64,000 bases of DNA, taken from contig NZ_JAYVPL010000158.1 in NCBI RefSeq assembly GCF_043757465.1, positions 124,001-188,000 of the forward strand. Reading direction: 5' to 3'. The notes beneath the pieces are model-generated. The model did no database searches. It worked only from the letters and a program-made list of their open reading frames with translations, and was not told the DNA's origin. Position 1 is the first letter of the stretch. The number at the start of each line of letters is the position of its first letter. Positions 7,679 to 17,564 of the stretch are shown one piece after another. Origin of the DNA: Armatimonas sp043757465. GTDB lineage: Bacteria > Armatimonadota > Armatimonadia > Armatimonadales > Armatimonadaceae. A program made the translations under genes and the position numbers.

Positions 7679-8929
7679 GTGACAAAGAAAAACGAGCTGA
7701 TTTGGGTTCTCGTGCTGTTTGCCCTGGTGGCGGGGCTAAGCGTCGCCTTCCAGAAACCGCTGACCTACCACGACGGTAAGGGCTGGGACGGAGTTGCCTA
7801 CTTCCAGATGGCCCAGCAGGTGGCCCACCACGAGCATCCAAGCGCCATCGGCCCGTTCGCCTTTCGCCTGGGGACGCCCGCGCTGGTGGCGTGGCTTTTT
7901 CCAAGTCATCTCCTGCTCGGTTTTCGCCTCGTCAATCTGGCTGCGTGTCTGCTCTCAGTAATCTTACTCACACTCTGGCTGCGGCGCTTCGTGGAAAGTC
8001 CCTGGCTTCGACTCGCACTGATCGGGGCGTTTCTCACACAGTGGCATGCCCCGCTGCGCTTCACCGCGCACTACGCCGCCTACACCGACCCGTGGCTGTT
8101 TGTGTTTTTACTGGGGGGATTGTTGGCACTCCCCCCGGCTTCCGTTCGTTCCTCACTTCAGCCGACCCCCTCTCGCTCTGTATCCATGTTCCATGGGACG
8201 AGAGGGGGTGGATGGTTCGTTTTGCTTTGCTTTGTCGGGGCGCTGTTTCGGGAAAGTGCGGTGGTAGTGCCGCTCGCCGTCGCGATTGCCAGCCGAGGGC
8301 GACAGTGGCCCGCGCTGCTCGCGGGAGTTCTGGGCGTAGCGGCGACGCACGCACTAGCGAGTCAGACCGATGGCTACAGTTTTGCACGAACAATCGGGCA
8401 GTGGGCCTACAACAAGCCACTTCCCGTCTATGTTCACGGGCTCTTTATCGCCTTTGGCCCCGCGCTGGTGCTCCCGCTTTTCTTCTGGCGCACGGCGTGG
8501 GCGTGGCTGAAACACCAACCAGTGTTGACGTGGATGCTAATCGTCTTTCTGGCGCTTGGCTGGGTCGGCGGCTCAGACACGGAGCGCATTGTCTACTGGG
8601 CGATGCCGATTTTCTACGTGCTTTTTGGCGTGATTCTGGAGAAGCACGCACTGCCCAAGAGCTTTTATATCGTCCTCGTCGCGCTCCAGTTTCTCTCCCA
8701 CCGGATTTTCTGGACACTTCCGGACTTTCCGAGCAGCGCCCACTCACCGCTCCCGCTCTTCACGCCGCCGACCAGCGCCTGTCAGTACCCCGATCTCTGG
8801 TCGTTTCAGGCCAGCCGAACCGTTCAAGTGATTGCGCTCACCGAGTATTTGCTCGTCACACTTGGACTCTGGCTCTGGCTACGCTACTCCCCATCCCTCG
8901 GGCAGCGTTCGACGGTAAACTGGCTGTGA
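7679..8929 (+). CDS. Polytopic membrane protein of unknown function
   Basis: 416 residues from a GTG at 7679. This start places a hydrophobic segment (IWVLVLFALVAGLSVAF) immediately after a short lysine-containing N-terminus; the frame continues upstream but would overlap the divergent dehydratase. About eight to ten hydrophobic segments are visible. The motif HDGKGWDGVAYFQMAQ followed by FAFRLGTPALVAW resembles the first loop of membrane glycosyltransferases of the GT-C type, where acidic residues after TM1 bind the lipid-linked donor. That assignment is tentative. Confidence 0.6.
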   Translation: MTKKNELIWVLVLFALVAGLSVAFQKPLTYHDGKGWDGVAYFQMAQQVAHHEHPSAIGPFAFRLGTPALVAWLFPSHLLLGFRLVNLAACLLSVILLTLWLRRFVESPWLRLALIGAFLTQWHAPLRFTAHYAAYTDPWLFVFLLGGLLALPPASVRSSLQPTPSRSVSMFHGTRGGGWFVLLCFVGALFRESAVVVPLAVAIASRGRQWPALLAGVLGVAATHALASQTDGYSFARTIGQWAYNKPLPVYVHGLFIAFGPALVLPLFFWRTAWAWLKHQPVLTWMLIVFLALGWVGGSDTERIVYWAMPIFYVLFGVILEKHALPKSFYIVLVALQFLSHRIFWTLPDFPSSAHSPLPLFTPPTSACQYPDLWSFQASRTVQVIALTEYLLVTLGLWLWLRYSPSLGQRSTVNWL

Positions 8930-9001
8930 CATCGGGTTTCTTTTGGTGCGTTTTAGTTTAGCTACTCAACTGTACCCGAGAGCGAGCCCGATGTCATTTG
9001 G

Positions 9002-10033
9002 CTAAAAAGAGGGACGACTAATCTGCTTGGTGAAGCCGGAGGGGGGCTGTGGGGTGAACGTCAGCTCCACCTGGAAGCAAGCCCCATCTGGGATGATAAA
9101 CGCTGGGCCATGTGCTCCGCGCACGAGCAGATGGTTCTCGCTGGGCAGAAGCAGCACGTCACTCCCAGTTACGGGAATCCCATTGAGCCAGACCACTTCA
9201 GGAGAGTTCTGCTCAAACTGAAGCTGGGCACTACGCGGTGTTTCGTCTCCAACAAAAACGGTCTCGCGCCAGCCCGTAGCGTGGTGGATGATCTCTCCAG
9301 CATGAGAGAGCTCCCAGGTCGGGCCGAGCCAGGTGGCGGTCTCCAGAATCCAGAGATGTGGGGCGAGCGCCTCAGGGACGGCAACGACCTGGGAGACGCC
9401 CGCAGCAAAGACGGCAGGTGTTTCGCTAAAGACCACTTCAATAACCTCACCCGGCCCCGCATTGAAAACCGAAACCTCGCGTCGCTCGCTGGGTGTGCCC
9501 ACCACAAAAAACCGTGCGCCAGGGAAAGGATCAGGCCTGAGGTGCGCTGTGAGCAGAGTGGCATCGGATTTGACGAGACCGGCGTAGGCGGCCAAGTAGT
9601 TCTCCGAAGGCCCGAGCGGAAAGTCATGTGCCCAGATCAGTGTCTCGCCTGCCGCCACCGTGCGCTCGTCGAAGGCGGGAAAGACACTGCCGACACAAGG
9701 CGCTTCCATCGGGTTGTGGGCAAAGAGTAGTGCGCCTTTCTGGGCAGTGCGCCACTCGGTGGCGATAAGGCCGCCCCGGACACGCAGCCCGGAGTGAAAA
9801 GTACCGGAACGGAGCGGCTCGCCAAACGCTGCGGCAAAGAGGGCTAGGGGGCGCAGCTGCCAGAGTGCCTCGGCAGTAGGGGCAGCGCAGATGGCAGAGC
9901 GCGCTCCTTCGGCCCAGGCGCGGCGGACGGCACGGGGGTGTGGCGGGAGGGGGGAGGCGTGCTTACCGAGTGAGAAACCTAACAACTGGGCAAACTCGCT
10001 CAGCTCAGCAGGAACATCAACAGATAAAGGCAT
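9002..10033 (-). CDS. Uncharacterised protein
   Basis: 343 residues from the ATG at 10033 (MPLSVDVPAEL). The frame is open further up but that part looks non-coding. No signal peptide and no membrane segment. The middle and C-terminal parts are rich in predicted strands, with motifs such as LLFAHNPMEAPCVG and VWLNGIPVTGSDVLLLPSENH. I do not recognise the family and propose no function. It is divergent from the TPR gene with an ~80 bp spacer. Confidence 0.55.
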   Translation of the reverse strand: MPLSVDVPAELSEFAQLLGFSLGKHASPLPPHPRAVRRAWAEGARSAICAAPTAEALWQLRPLALFAAAFGEPLRSGTFHSGLRVRGGLIATEWRTAQKGALLFAHNPMEAPCVGSVFPAFDERTVAAGETLIWAHDFPLGPSENYLAAYAGLVKSDATLLTAHLRPDPFPGARFFVVGTPSERREVSVFNAGPGEVIEVVFSETPAVFAAGVSQVVAVPEALAPHLWILETATWLGPTWELSHAGEIIHHATGWRETVFVGDETPRSAQLQFEQNSPEVVWLNGIPVTGSDVLLLPSENHLLVRGAHGPAFIIPDGACFQVELTFTPQPPSGFTKQISRPSF

Positions 10034-10113
10034 AGCGTCTGAGTATACCCGCTGCGTTTTCGCAAGTCCGCTGAGTTTTCTCGTGGTGCTGACCGATACT
10101 AAACAAAGAACCA

Positions 10114-12252
10114 ATGGCTAAGGGAATCTTCAAAGAGATCAAGCAACCACCGACACTCTGGCAGCGCTTAGTGGGTGGAGCCAAGGCCGCACGTCACCTG
10201 AAGATAGCAAACCCTCCTCTGACTCCAGATGCGGTAGTCCACTACTACAGCGCTCTGGTAGGAAAGACACCTCAGCCCGCACTGGCGCGGGTGGCGAAAG
10301 CACTCCTCTGGGCGGATATGAAGACACGCCAGTTCCACTCGCGTTGCGCCTCTTGGTACCCTCTGGCTGCGGAAGCTTTCCCCGAGGATGAGCGGTGCGC
10401 CTTCTATGTGGCCGCTCTGTACCACCATGGTCTGATCACACCCAGCAATACGGCTCTAGAACAGAGTGTGGGACGGTTGATGAAGCCCGACTGGCGCGAG
10501 TCCATCTACTGGAATAAGCTAGATCTACCGCGTCATGAGATCCTCAAACGCATGACTGATTGTCTGGACGAAGAAGATATTCGGATCACGCCAGAGCGTC
10601 TACCTATTCTTGAGGCCGCTTTTGATTCCACGACTCTCACGGAAGAACAACGCATTCGGGTGGCTCGTTGGCTAGGAGTTGCCTACCGTGCCAGTGGTCG
10701 CAGCGATGATCGAGCGGAGATTATCTACCGTTATCTGTTTATTCACGTTTCGGAGGATAAAGAGAACAACCAGTACCTCGCCAATCTCTTTTCGGGGCGG
10801 GATCTCGATGATGCTAATGCCTGTGCGGTCTACTTACGGATGTTCACTGAGGCCAACAAAGAGAACAAGCAGGAGGCTCGTGCCTACTGGAGTCTGCGCC
10901 TTTCACACGCTTATATCGCCCAGAACCGGCTTGGTGTTGAGGCGGTCTTGCCCCTTCAGGTAGCGCTGGCTCTCTCACCGGGGGATCACCTTCTGGAAGC
11001 GGCACTGGCCTACTCAATTGGGCGGAGCGATATTATTTTGCTCGACTCATCGCTGCTTAAACACCTGGAGATGGCGATTGCCTTCGAGTCGGAGCTGGTG
11101 CCGCATTTTGCAGAGCGCCAGTGGCAGTGGTCCGTGGTTCCGCGTGCTCTTGCTCTCGCTTGGGGGCAGGTGGGGCGACGTGACTCGCTGGCATCGTTTA
11201 TCTATGGGCGTGCCACAGAACTCTGTCCTGAGGAAAAAGTACTTTGGTTTTACTACGCGGTCGCCCTGTTGGAGACCGGAGACTACTCCCACAAGGCAAT
11301 GATGATCTATGAGAAAGCGCATTATTATAAACAAGCGGATGAGAGGATTCTGCTTGCTCTAGCGCGTACCTACCACGAAAATCGCATTCACGAGACCCCA
11401 GATCGCCGTAAGGCACTGACTCTCTGGGAGACACTCTACCGTAAGGGGACGGCCACAGACGACGTTCTCGCTGCACTGACCGAGGTGTATCTGAGCGAGG
11501 AGCGTCTGAGCGATACAGCGCTGGAGCTATTACAGAAATACACACGCCCGGGTGCGAGTATTCCAGACTCGCTGCTGCTACGGGTTGCCCAGGAGTGGCA
11601 TCTACGCGGTGATCTACCGATGGCGCTTCGCTGGTACCAGGAAGCGGAGCAAGCGATGCCCGGCCACTTCGTCACTCTATTGGAGTATGGTCTTCTTTTG
11701 AAAGAGAAGTTTAGCGACTTCACAGGGGCAGTCAACATTCTGGCGCGCGCGGTGATCTTGCCAGGAGGAGCTAAGCACCTGGAAGCACATTTTGGTCTAG
11801 CGGAAAGCCTTCTAGGTCTGGAAAAACGTGAGGATGCCCGGCGGATCTTCCAGATTATTGTGGAGAAAATTGATCCCAACCATACACAAACATTACTGCA
11901 TCTGGCTCGCCTGAATCTCAAATTTGAGGAGCTAGGAATGCTACGCGCAGAGACATTTTACGAGCGCGCCGCCCGTGTTGCCCCCGATAACCCCGAAACC
12001 TACAGGAACATGGTTGATCTGTACCGCGCTCAGGGAAATTCAAAGATGGAACAGTGGGCTCTGGAGCAGTACTTGAAACTCGGTGAAGCTGATCCCTTAA
12101 GATTTCGTGAGCTCGCCGACCTCTATATTCGTCGGGGCGAGTTTGAAAAGGCAGAGGGGGCTTTACGCCAGGTAATCTCGCTGGGTAAGGCGGATCGTGA
12201 TACGTATACATTGCTGGGCGATGTGGTTCAGCAAATGCGTCGTGCGGGCTAG
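10114..12252 (+). CDS. Tetratricopeptide-repeat protein
   Basis: 712 residues without signal peptide or membrane span, made almost entirely of alpha-helical repeats of TPR type. Clear units include PDNPETYRNMVDLYRAQGNS, the ADPLRFRELADLYIRRGEFE unit and the final DRDTYTLLGDVVQQM. TPR proteins act as protein-binding scaffolds. The partner is unknown. The gene lies just upstream of the exopolysaccharide locus on the same strand but is separated from it by a 276 bp AT-rich spacer, so a role in that pathway is only a possibility. Confidence 0.75.
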   Translation: MAKGIFKEIKQPPTLWQRLVGGAKAARHLKIANPPLTPDAVVHYYSALVGKTPQPALARVAKALLWADMKTRQFHSRCASWYPLAAEAFPEDERCAFYVAALYHHGLITPSNTALEQSVGRLMKPDWRESIYWNKLDLPRHEILKRMTDCLDEEDIRITPERLPILEAAFDSTTLTEEQRIRVARWLGVAYRASGRSDDRAEIIYRYLFIHVSEDKENNQYLANLFSGRDLDDANACAVYLRMFTEANKENKQEARAYWSLRLSHAYIAQNRLGVEAVLPLQVALALSPGDHLLEAALAYSIGRSDIILLDSSLLKHLEMAIAFESELVPHFAERQWQWSVVPRALALAWGQVGRRDSLASFIYGRATELCPEEKVLWFYYAVALLETGDYSHKAMMIYEKAHYYKQADERILLALARTYHENRIHETPDRRKALTLWETLYRKGTATDDVLAALTEVYLSEERLSDTALELLQKYTRPGASIPDSLLLRVAQEWHLRGDLPMALRWYQEAEQAMPGHFVTLLEYGLLLKEKFSDFTGAVNILARAVILPGGAKHLEAHFGLAESLLGLEKREDARRIFQIIVEKIDPNHTQTLLHLARLNLKFEELGMLRAETFYERAARVAPDNPETYRNMVDLYRAQGNSKMEQWALEQYLKLGEADPLRFRELADLYIRRGEFEKAEGALRQVISLGKADRDTYTLLGDVVQQMRRAG

Positions 12253-12528
12253 TTTTTCATTCTAATCTTCTGTTTGAGATGCTAAGTCATTCTGCCTGTG
12301 TTACAATGGCGCAAGTGTGCGTCTTGGGATGATTTCACAATTTAGAGGAAGATAAGGAAGCTGCGAAAAAATTGGGAACGCTTGACAGCGTGATTTCGTA
12401 AGACTCCCTTGTGTTTAAATGTCCTCTGTGTTTTTGTCCCCGCTGGATTTCCAATTCACTCAACGCTCAAAGTTGCGCAGAGAGTGTCATGGTTTTTGGC
12501 AGAGGGCATTTGAGTTTTAGGAAAGTGT

Positions 12529-14718
12529 ATGCAAGAGCGAACTGATTTATCGGCTGAGGGGTCCCCATCTATATCCCTGAGCGAATACGGCGGCATCCTG
12601 CGGCGGCGGCGTGCCATTATTCTGCAGACCTTCGTCATCGTCTTGGTTGCGGGGGTACTGATAACCCTCTTTCAACCGCTGGTCTACCAGGCGAGTGCGC
12701 GTGTCTTACTGGAACCCCCATCTTATTTGATTCAGACCGCCAACAACGATCCGCTTGCTGAGCTTTTCAAGCTCAATTCCCCCTACTCACCTCCGACCCA
12801 GGTAGAGCTCCTCAAGAGCAGCGCTATCAAGAAACGGGCCGGGGAGCTCATGACCAATGGGAAGTCTCTCACCAACTACTCCGTCGTTCCTGTCGAGGGT
12901 GGGACATCCATTGTGGAAGTGATAGCTGAGGGAGACGATCCCAATGCGGTCACTGAGACTGCGAATAAAATTCTCAAAGCCTATATTGATGAGGTCAAGG
13001 ACAAGGGGTCAGAAAAGCTTGACTTGGTCTATGCAGAAGCGGAGAAAAATCTTAATAAGCACCGGTTGGCAAAGAACAAGGCAGAAAGGGATCTGCTGAA
13101 ATATCAAAAGGATAATCAAATCTCCGAGCTGACGATTCAGGCTGAGGCCAATCAGAAGCAGCTTGGTGAAGTGAGTCAGCTCTACCAGAAACAGCTTAGC
13201 GAGATCAACTATCTCACGACACGTATCGGCGAGATTGTTGGCTACATGAATCGGCAGAAGAAAGAGCGTCTGCGCCCTGGTCTTCTCGGGATTGAGCAGG
13301 ATCCAAACTGGGAAAGTATCCAAAGAACAATCGCCGATAAAGATGCGATTATGGCCGCTGCTAAAGAAGAACTTGGCGACGATAATGATCGGATGCGTGC
13401 ATTAAAAGCGGAGTATAGCCGTATTACACAGTATGCTACAGCCTATAAGAAAGGCTTTGAAAAGAAGAATTTAATTCGTGATCCCACTTACGAAGGTTTT
13501 GATGTTGAACTTAAGAAACTACGGATTGACTTGGCTAGTTCTGAGCGCTCAGCTCAGCCGAATTTAGCTGCAATTCAAACATTAAGCAGTCGGCTTAATA
13601 AGGTTCCCGACTTTACAAGCCGTATTGCTGATCTTAAACAGATCCAAACAAATGCTGCTGGCCGTATCGACTATTTTAGTACGAAAATGCAGGATATTGA
13701 GCTGCGTAAAAATGCTAAGGTTGAGAGCAGTCGCGTCATTGAAGACGCTGTTGTACCGGGAAACCCTGTTCGTCCAAACAAACCTCAGAATATTATGTTT
13801 GCAGGGCTGTTAGGTGTCTTTCTGGGGCTCTGTCTTGCACTTCTTCAGGAGTTATTGGATGATCGTATCAACAGCCCGGAAGAAGCAGAACGTGTGCTAC
13901 GTCTACCAAACCTGGGGCATGTGCCGCTTGTTGAGGAGGAGGGGCTGCGCCTGATTCGGGATATCAGCACCTTCTCGCCCTTGATGGAATCGTACCGAAG
14001 TCTTCGAACCAATATTAACTTTGCCGCCGTAGGCACCACTCTGCGAAGCATAGTGGTGACTTCATCGGTGCCAGCGGAAGGAAAGTCCACGACTGCAGCC
14101 AACCTGGCGATGGCGATGGCACTGGATGGCAAGCGAGTCATTATCGTGGACGCGGACTTGCGTCGTCCAAGCCTGCATAAGCTCTTCCGGCAGGAGTCGT
14201 CTCCAGGTCTGACCGATATACTTGTGGGAACCCATGAGATCTCTGAAGTCATACGCCCCTGCGGTGTGGAGAATGTAAGTGTGATTGCAGCAGGCTCGCC
14301 CCCCCCCAACCCTGCTGAGCTTTTAGGCTCGGCGAGGATGGTTGAGCTTATTGCACAGCTGGAGTCTCTGGCTGACATCGTTCTCTTTGACTCACCGCCA
14401 ACTCTAGCGGTGGCAGATAGTGTGGTTCTAGCCGCCCGAGCAAATGGTGTACTACTGGTGATTGGTTACGGAGAGACAAAAAAAACAAACGCCCGTCAGG
14501 CAGCTGAGCGACTGCAACGGGCCAATGCGCGCGTATTGGGAACCGTTCTCAACCGTGTGGAGGGTACAAGTTCCGGTTATTACTATGGGAAGTACTATGT
14601 CCCTGCCTCTGTGGAGAGTAGTCGGACTGGACGAGGGGTTGCGGAGCCAACAGCCCGAGGGATAGAAGCAAGTAGCGAGACATCGGAAAACGAGCCGCTG
14701 GGAAAGGGACGTGATTGA
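12529..14718 (+). CDS. Wzz-type chain-length protein fused to a BY-kinase (tyrosine autokinase)
   Basis: 729 residues. The N-terminal Wzz domain has a first membrane helix at about residues 30-50, a long periplasmic coiled-coil region (about 150-400) and a second membrane helix near 421-443. It is followed by a cytoplasmic kinase domain: Walker A VPAEGKSTTAANLA near residue 515, Walker A' IIVDADLRRPS near 540 and Walker B DIVLFDSPP near 617. A tyrosine cluster (YYYGKYY) near the C-terminus is the usual autophosphorylation site. The family controls polymer length and export of exo- or capsular polysaccharide together with the Wza protein encoded next. The two genes overlap by TGATG. The 276 bp upstream hold no gene; a TTGACA at 12382-12387 has no convincing -10 partner. 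Confidence 0.93.
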   Translation: MQERTDLSAEGSPSISLSEYGGILRRRRAIILQTFVIVLVAGVLITLFQPLVYQASARVLLEPPSYLIQTANNDPLAELFKLNSPYSPPTQVELLKSSAIKKRAGELMTNGKSLTNYSVVPVEGGTSIVEVIAEGDDPNAVTETANKILKAYIDEVKDKGSEKLDLVYAEAEKNLNKHRLAKNKAERDLLKYQKDNQISELTIQAEANQKQLGEVSQLYQKQLSEINYLTTRIGEIVGYMNRQKKERLRPGLLGIEQDPNWESIQRTIADKDAIMAAAKEELGDDNDRMRALKAEYSRITQYATAYKKGFEKKNLIRDPTYEGFDVELKKLRIDLASSERSAQPNLAAIQTLSSRLNKVPDFTSRIADLKQIQTNAAGRIDYFSTKMQDIELRKNAKVESSRVIEDAVVPGNPVRPNKPQNIMFAGLLGVFLGLCLALLQELLDDRINSPEEAERVLRLPNLGHVPLVEEEGLRLIRDISTFSPLMESYRSLRTNINFAAVGTTLRSIVVTSSVPAEGKSTTAANLAMAMALDGKRVIIVDADLRRPSLHKLFRQESSPGLTDILVGTHEISEVIRPCGVENVSVIAAGSPPPNPAELLGSARMVELIAQLESLADIVLFDSPPTLAVADSVVLAARANGVLLVIGYGETKKTNARQAAERLQRANARVLGTVLNRVEGTSSGYYYGKYYVPASVESSRTGRGVAEPTARGIEASSETSENEPLGKGRD

Positions 14719-15947
14719 TGATATTTGCAAAGGTACTCTGCGGCAATGTGCTCGCACTCGTCGTTTTAGGAGCGGTCTTGCCGCAGTCGGGTTGGGCGCA
14801 TGGTAGTCCTACAGTAACTCAAGAGAAGCTTGCTGAAGATTATCGAATTAATCCAGGTGACGTTGTCTCAATCATCGTCATCAATCACCCTGAGTTTTCC
14901 CTCAATGGTCAGGTTTTACCGGATGGGACTTTTGTTTTCCCTATTCTAGGGAAAATTACTGCTGCGGGGCGCACACGTGATCAAATTGCTAGTGAGATTG
15001 CCAAGGGGCTGAAGGAGAAAAAACAGCTCACCCGTCCCAATGTGACGGTGAATGTTGTTCAACGGGAACCACGTGAAATCACAATTTTAGGAACTGTTCG
15101 TGGAGCGGGTAAGCTAGTTCTCAAGGAGAACTGGACTATATTAGATGCCTTAGGGGCTGCCGGTGGAATTGCTTCAGGCAGTGCTTCGGCAACAACTCGT
15201 TATGAATTTTATAAAGCCGATTTATTTCGTGATGCAAAAGTAATCCCTCTTGATCTTGCTAAGATCTATGCCAATGACTCTGCGCACAACTTACTTCTGA
15301 AAAATGGAGACATGATTAATGTGACGGTTCTTGATCGTAATCAGATCACTGTTACTGTGATTGGAGAAGTGGGCGCAGGGCGTGGTGGTACTGTTGAACT
15401 CCCTAAAGATGGCGCGATTCTCTCGTTACTCAACGATTTAGGTGGGGTAACGGATAAGGCGGCACTATCTAAGGCGACAATCCTGCGTAAGGGGAAGGTT
15501 CTTAAAGTTGACTTGCGTGGCTATAAAAAGGGAAAAATTGAAAACGATATCCTACTTGAAGGTGGAGATGTCTTGACGATCCCGAAATTAGAGGCTCGTT
15601 ACAAGATCAACGGAGCCGTTGGGAAACAAGGTGAGCAAGATTATCCCGATGATCGTACTCTTACCCTTTTTGATGCTCTAACAATTGCTGGGATTCCCCC
15701 TACTGGAGCGGACCTCAAGAAGGTGAAGCTCACACGTGTGGAAAAAGGAGTCAGTACCACTGAGGAAATCAATATTGAGAAGATGCTTAAAGGCGATCGT
15801 TCTCGAGATAAGGAAATTCAGCCTGATGATGAAATTTTCGTCCCTGCAACTGATCCAAATAAACGTAAATGGGGTTCCACACAGGATTTCTTAGGTTTGC
15901 TTGGGCTCTTGCCCAGCCTGTATTTTATTTTCCGTGGACGGGGTTAG
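14718..15947 (+). CDS. Polysaccharide export protein (Wza/poly-export with SLBB domains)
   Basis: About 410 residues from the ATG at 14718, which overlaps the kinase stop. Signal peptide at the N-terminus without an evident lipobox cysteine. Residues ~35-120 are the Poly_export domain (DYRINPGDVVSIIVINHPEF, DGTFVFPILGKI). Two or three SLBB-type repeats follow (EITILGTVRGAG, ITVTVIGEVGAG, KINGAVGKQGEQDY). The C-terminus ends in a hydrophobic segment followed by RGRG, which may span a membrane. The family forms the periplasmic/outer-membrane export channel and works with the Wzz/BY-kinase. An attenuator-like hairpin follows at 15968. Confidence 0.9.
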   Translation: MIFAKVLCGNVLALVVLGAVLPQSGWAHGSPTVTQEKLAEDYRINPGDVVSIIVINHPEFSLNGQVLPDGTFVFPILGKITAAGRTRDQIASEIAKGLKEKKQLTRPNVTVNVVQREPREITILGTVRGAGKLVLKENWTILDALGAAGGIASGSASATTRYEFYKADLFRDAKVIPLDLAKIYANDSAHNLLLKNGDMINVTVLDRNQITVTVIGEVGAGRGGTVELPKDGAILSLLNDLGGVTDKAALSKATILRKGKVLKVDLRGYKKGKIENDILLEGGDVLTIPKLEARYKINGAVGKQGEQDYPDDRTLTLFDALTIAGIPPTGADLKKVKLTRVEKGVSTTEEINIEKMLKGDRSRDKEIQPDDEIFVPATDPNKRKWGSTQDFLGLLGLLPSLYFIFRGRG

Positions 15948-15967
15948 TGATAAGAGGTTTGAAAAGG

Positions 15968-16003
15968 AAGTTGGTAGTGGGCATCTCCTACCAGCTTCTT
16001 TTA
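15968..16003 (+). terminator. Terminator or attenuator hairpin between export and polymerase genes
   Basis: A 10-bp stem (15968-15977 with 15988-15997, one G-U) with a 10-nt loop is followed by CTTTTAT. It lies inside the exopolysaccharide operon, 16-50 bp before the next start codon, so partial termination is likely. Confidence 0.6.
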
Positions 16004-16019
16004 TGTGCGAGGTCACATA

Positions 16020-17564
16020 ATGTCTGACGCGAAAAACATACTGATATATCTGAAGGCTAAATTTGCTGGATGGGGAGGGGTTGGCTGCCAAGTAGGTATT
16101 GCTAATTTGGCGTTAATGTCCCCGGTTTTGATGGGGAGTTTCAGTGAACTAGCACGTGCTGGTGACTCAATGAGTTTACCAATCCATTACTGCATTGCTA
16201 TTTTGGTATTTGTAATGATCTGGGCTTCGTTGGAATTTTCTGCCACAATTGGTGTGGTTGCTATGTTTGTCTATCTCGTTTTACTTGGGGCCATACGACG
16301 TGGACTGATTCCTTCTACGGGTTATATTAGTAACGACCCCATTACGCTTGTTAGCGTTTTAGTAGGGGGAGTATTTTTCTTACGCATGGTATTGATGCGC
16401 AAAATACCAAGGCATACTCCTGTCGCACGTCTAATATCTGTTCTGATTATTCTCATGATTCTGGAAATTTTCAATCCATTGCAGGGAGGGATTGCTGTTG
16501 GTATTGGTGGGGCTGTTTTCAAATTGACTCCCCTATTTTGGTATTATGTTGGTATTAATAAAGGTAGCCGTAGTGTTGCAAAAAAAGTTTTTATTGTTTT
16601 CATTATACTCGGTATTTTTGAAACATTTATCGGTTTAAGACAAACTGCTGGTTTGACTGAGGTTGAGAAATTTTGGACTCTTGTGAACCGAGGCGCTACT
16701 CAGGCAGTATCAAGAGATGTCTTCCGTTCCTTTGGGACATTACTCTCGTTTTCTGAGTATGTTACTATTCTGAATATGGGGGTGGCGTTGTGCTGGGTTG
16801 CTATTTTACGACGTCGCTATGTTTATCTCATACCATTCACTATTCTTGCTGGTGCTCTTGTTTTGTCCTCTTCCCGCGGAGGAGTAATTAATCTTTTCCT
16901 GATGATGGTTGTGGTTTGGGCTGTTCAAGCCAAAAGTTATCGGGCTTGGATACCTCGTCTTGTTGTCGCTATTGTCATAGCCTTTTGGGGACTGACTCTT
17001 GGAATAGAAAAGGCGAAGGAAATAGACGTTGATGACCGAACTGCAGTGTTGCTAAATCATCAAATCAGAGGATTGAGTGATCCCTTAGGTTCAAATTCAA
17101 CCGGTGGCTCGCATATATCACTTATTGGGAACGGGATTCTTCGTGGTTTTCTTACTCCCACTGGTATGGGATTGGGAACTGGGACAATTGCCGCAACCAA
17201 ATTTGGTACCGGTCAGACGGCGACGGAAGCTGATTTCTCAGATATGTTTGTGTCACTGGGATTCATTGGAGGAATTCTTTATATCCTAATATGTTTTCGA
17301 ATCTGTGTAACAATAGGGCGGTATTGGCATGATGCGCGTGATTATATTGCCCTGAGTGTTATTGCGCTGATGACAGTTTGCCAAGGAAACTGGCTAGCTG
17401 GAGCGCATTATTCGCAGTCAATGATCCTTTGGTTTTTAATTGGGACAATGGATCGTGTGAACTGGCAGTATCGCCAGTCTATTGCAAAAGAGCTTGTTTT
17501 ACCTGCAAGAAAACTGGAATTGCCGGAACTTTCGAGCCGGTTAATTGACAATGCGAGTGTCTGA
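16020..17564 (+). CDS. Polytopic membrane protein, O-antigen ligase/polymerase (Wzy/WaaL) type
   Basis: 514 residues from the ATG at 16020, which has a GAGGT ribosome site 6 nt upstream; a GTG 15 nt earlier is less likely. About ten to twelve hydrophobic helices. A large periplasmic loop lies in the C-terminal half, after the VLSSSRGG segment that is typical of the Wzy_C/O-antigen ligase superfamily. Likely role: polymerising or transferring undecaprenyl-linked polysaccharide. The gene and its two downstream neighbours are visibly AT-richer than the sulfatase and fatty-acid genes, a possible sign of transfer. It overlaps the next glycosyltransferase gene by 14 bp. Confidence 0.75.
   Translation: MSDAKNILIYLKAKFAGWGGVGCQVGIANLALMSPVLMGSFSELARAGDSMSLPIHYCIAILVFVMIWASLEFSATIGVVAMFVYLVLLGAIRRGLIPSTGYISNDPITLVSVLVGGVFFLRMVLMRKIPRHTPVARLISVLIILMILEIFNPLQGGIAVGIGGAVFKLTPLFWYYVGINKGSRSVAKKVFIVFIILGIFETFIGLRQTAGLTEVEKFWTLVNRGATQAVSRDVFRSFGTLLSFSEYVTILNMGVALCWVAILRRRYVYLIPFTILAGALVLSSSRGGVINLFLMMVVVWAVQAKSYRAWIPRLVVAIVIAFWGLTLGIEKAKEIDVDDRTAVLLNHQIRGLSDPLGSNSTGGSHISLIGNGILRGFLTPTGMGLGTGTIAATKFGTGQTATEADFSDMFVSLGFIGGILYILICFRICVTIGRYWHDARDYIALSVIALMTVCQGNWLAGAHYSQSMILWFLIGTMDRVNWQYRQSIAKELVLPARKLELPELSSRLIDNASV

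Noticed and set aside
7891..8961. Alternative plus-strand frame over the polytopic membrane protein
   Set aside because: It is rich in Arg/Ala/Ser as expected for a GC-rich off-frame and lacks the hydrophobic pattern of the real frame.
12253..12528. Sigma-70 promoter from the TTGACA at 12382
   Set aside because: No acceptable -10 box at 16-18 bp spacing.
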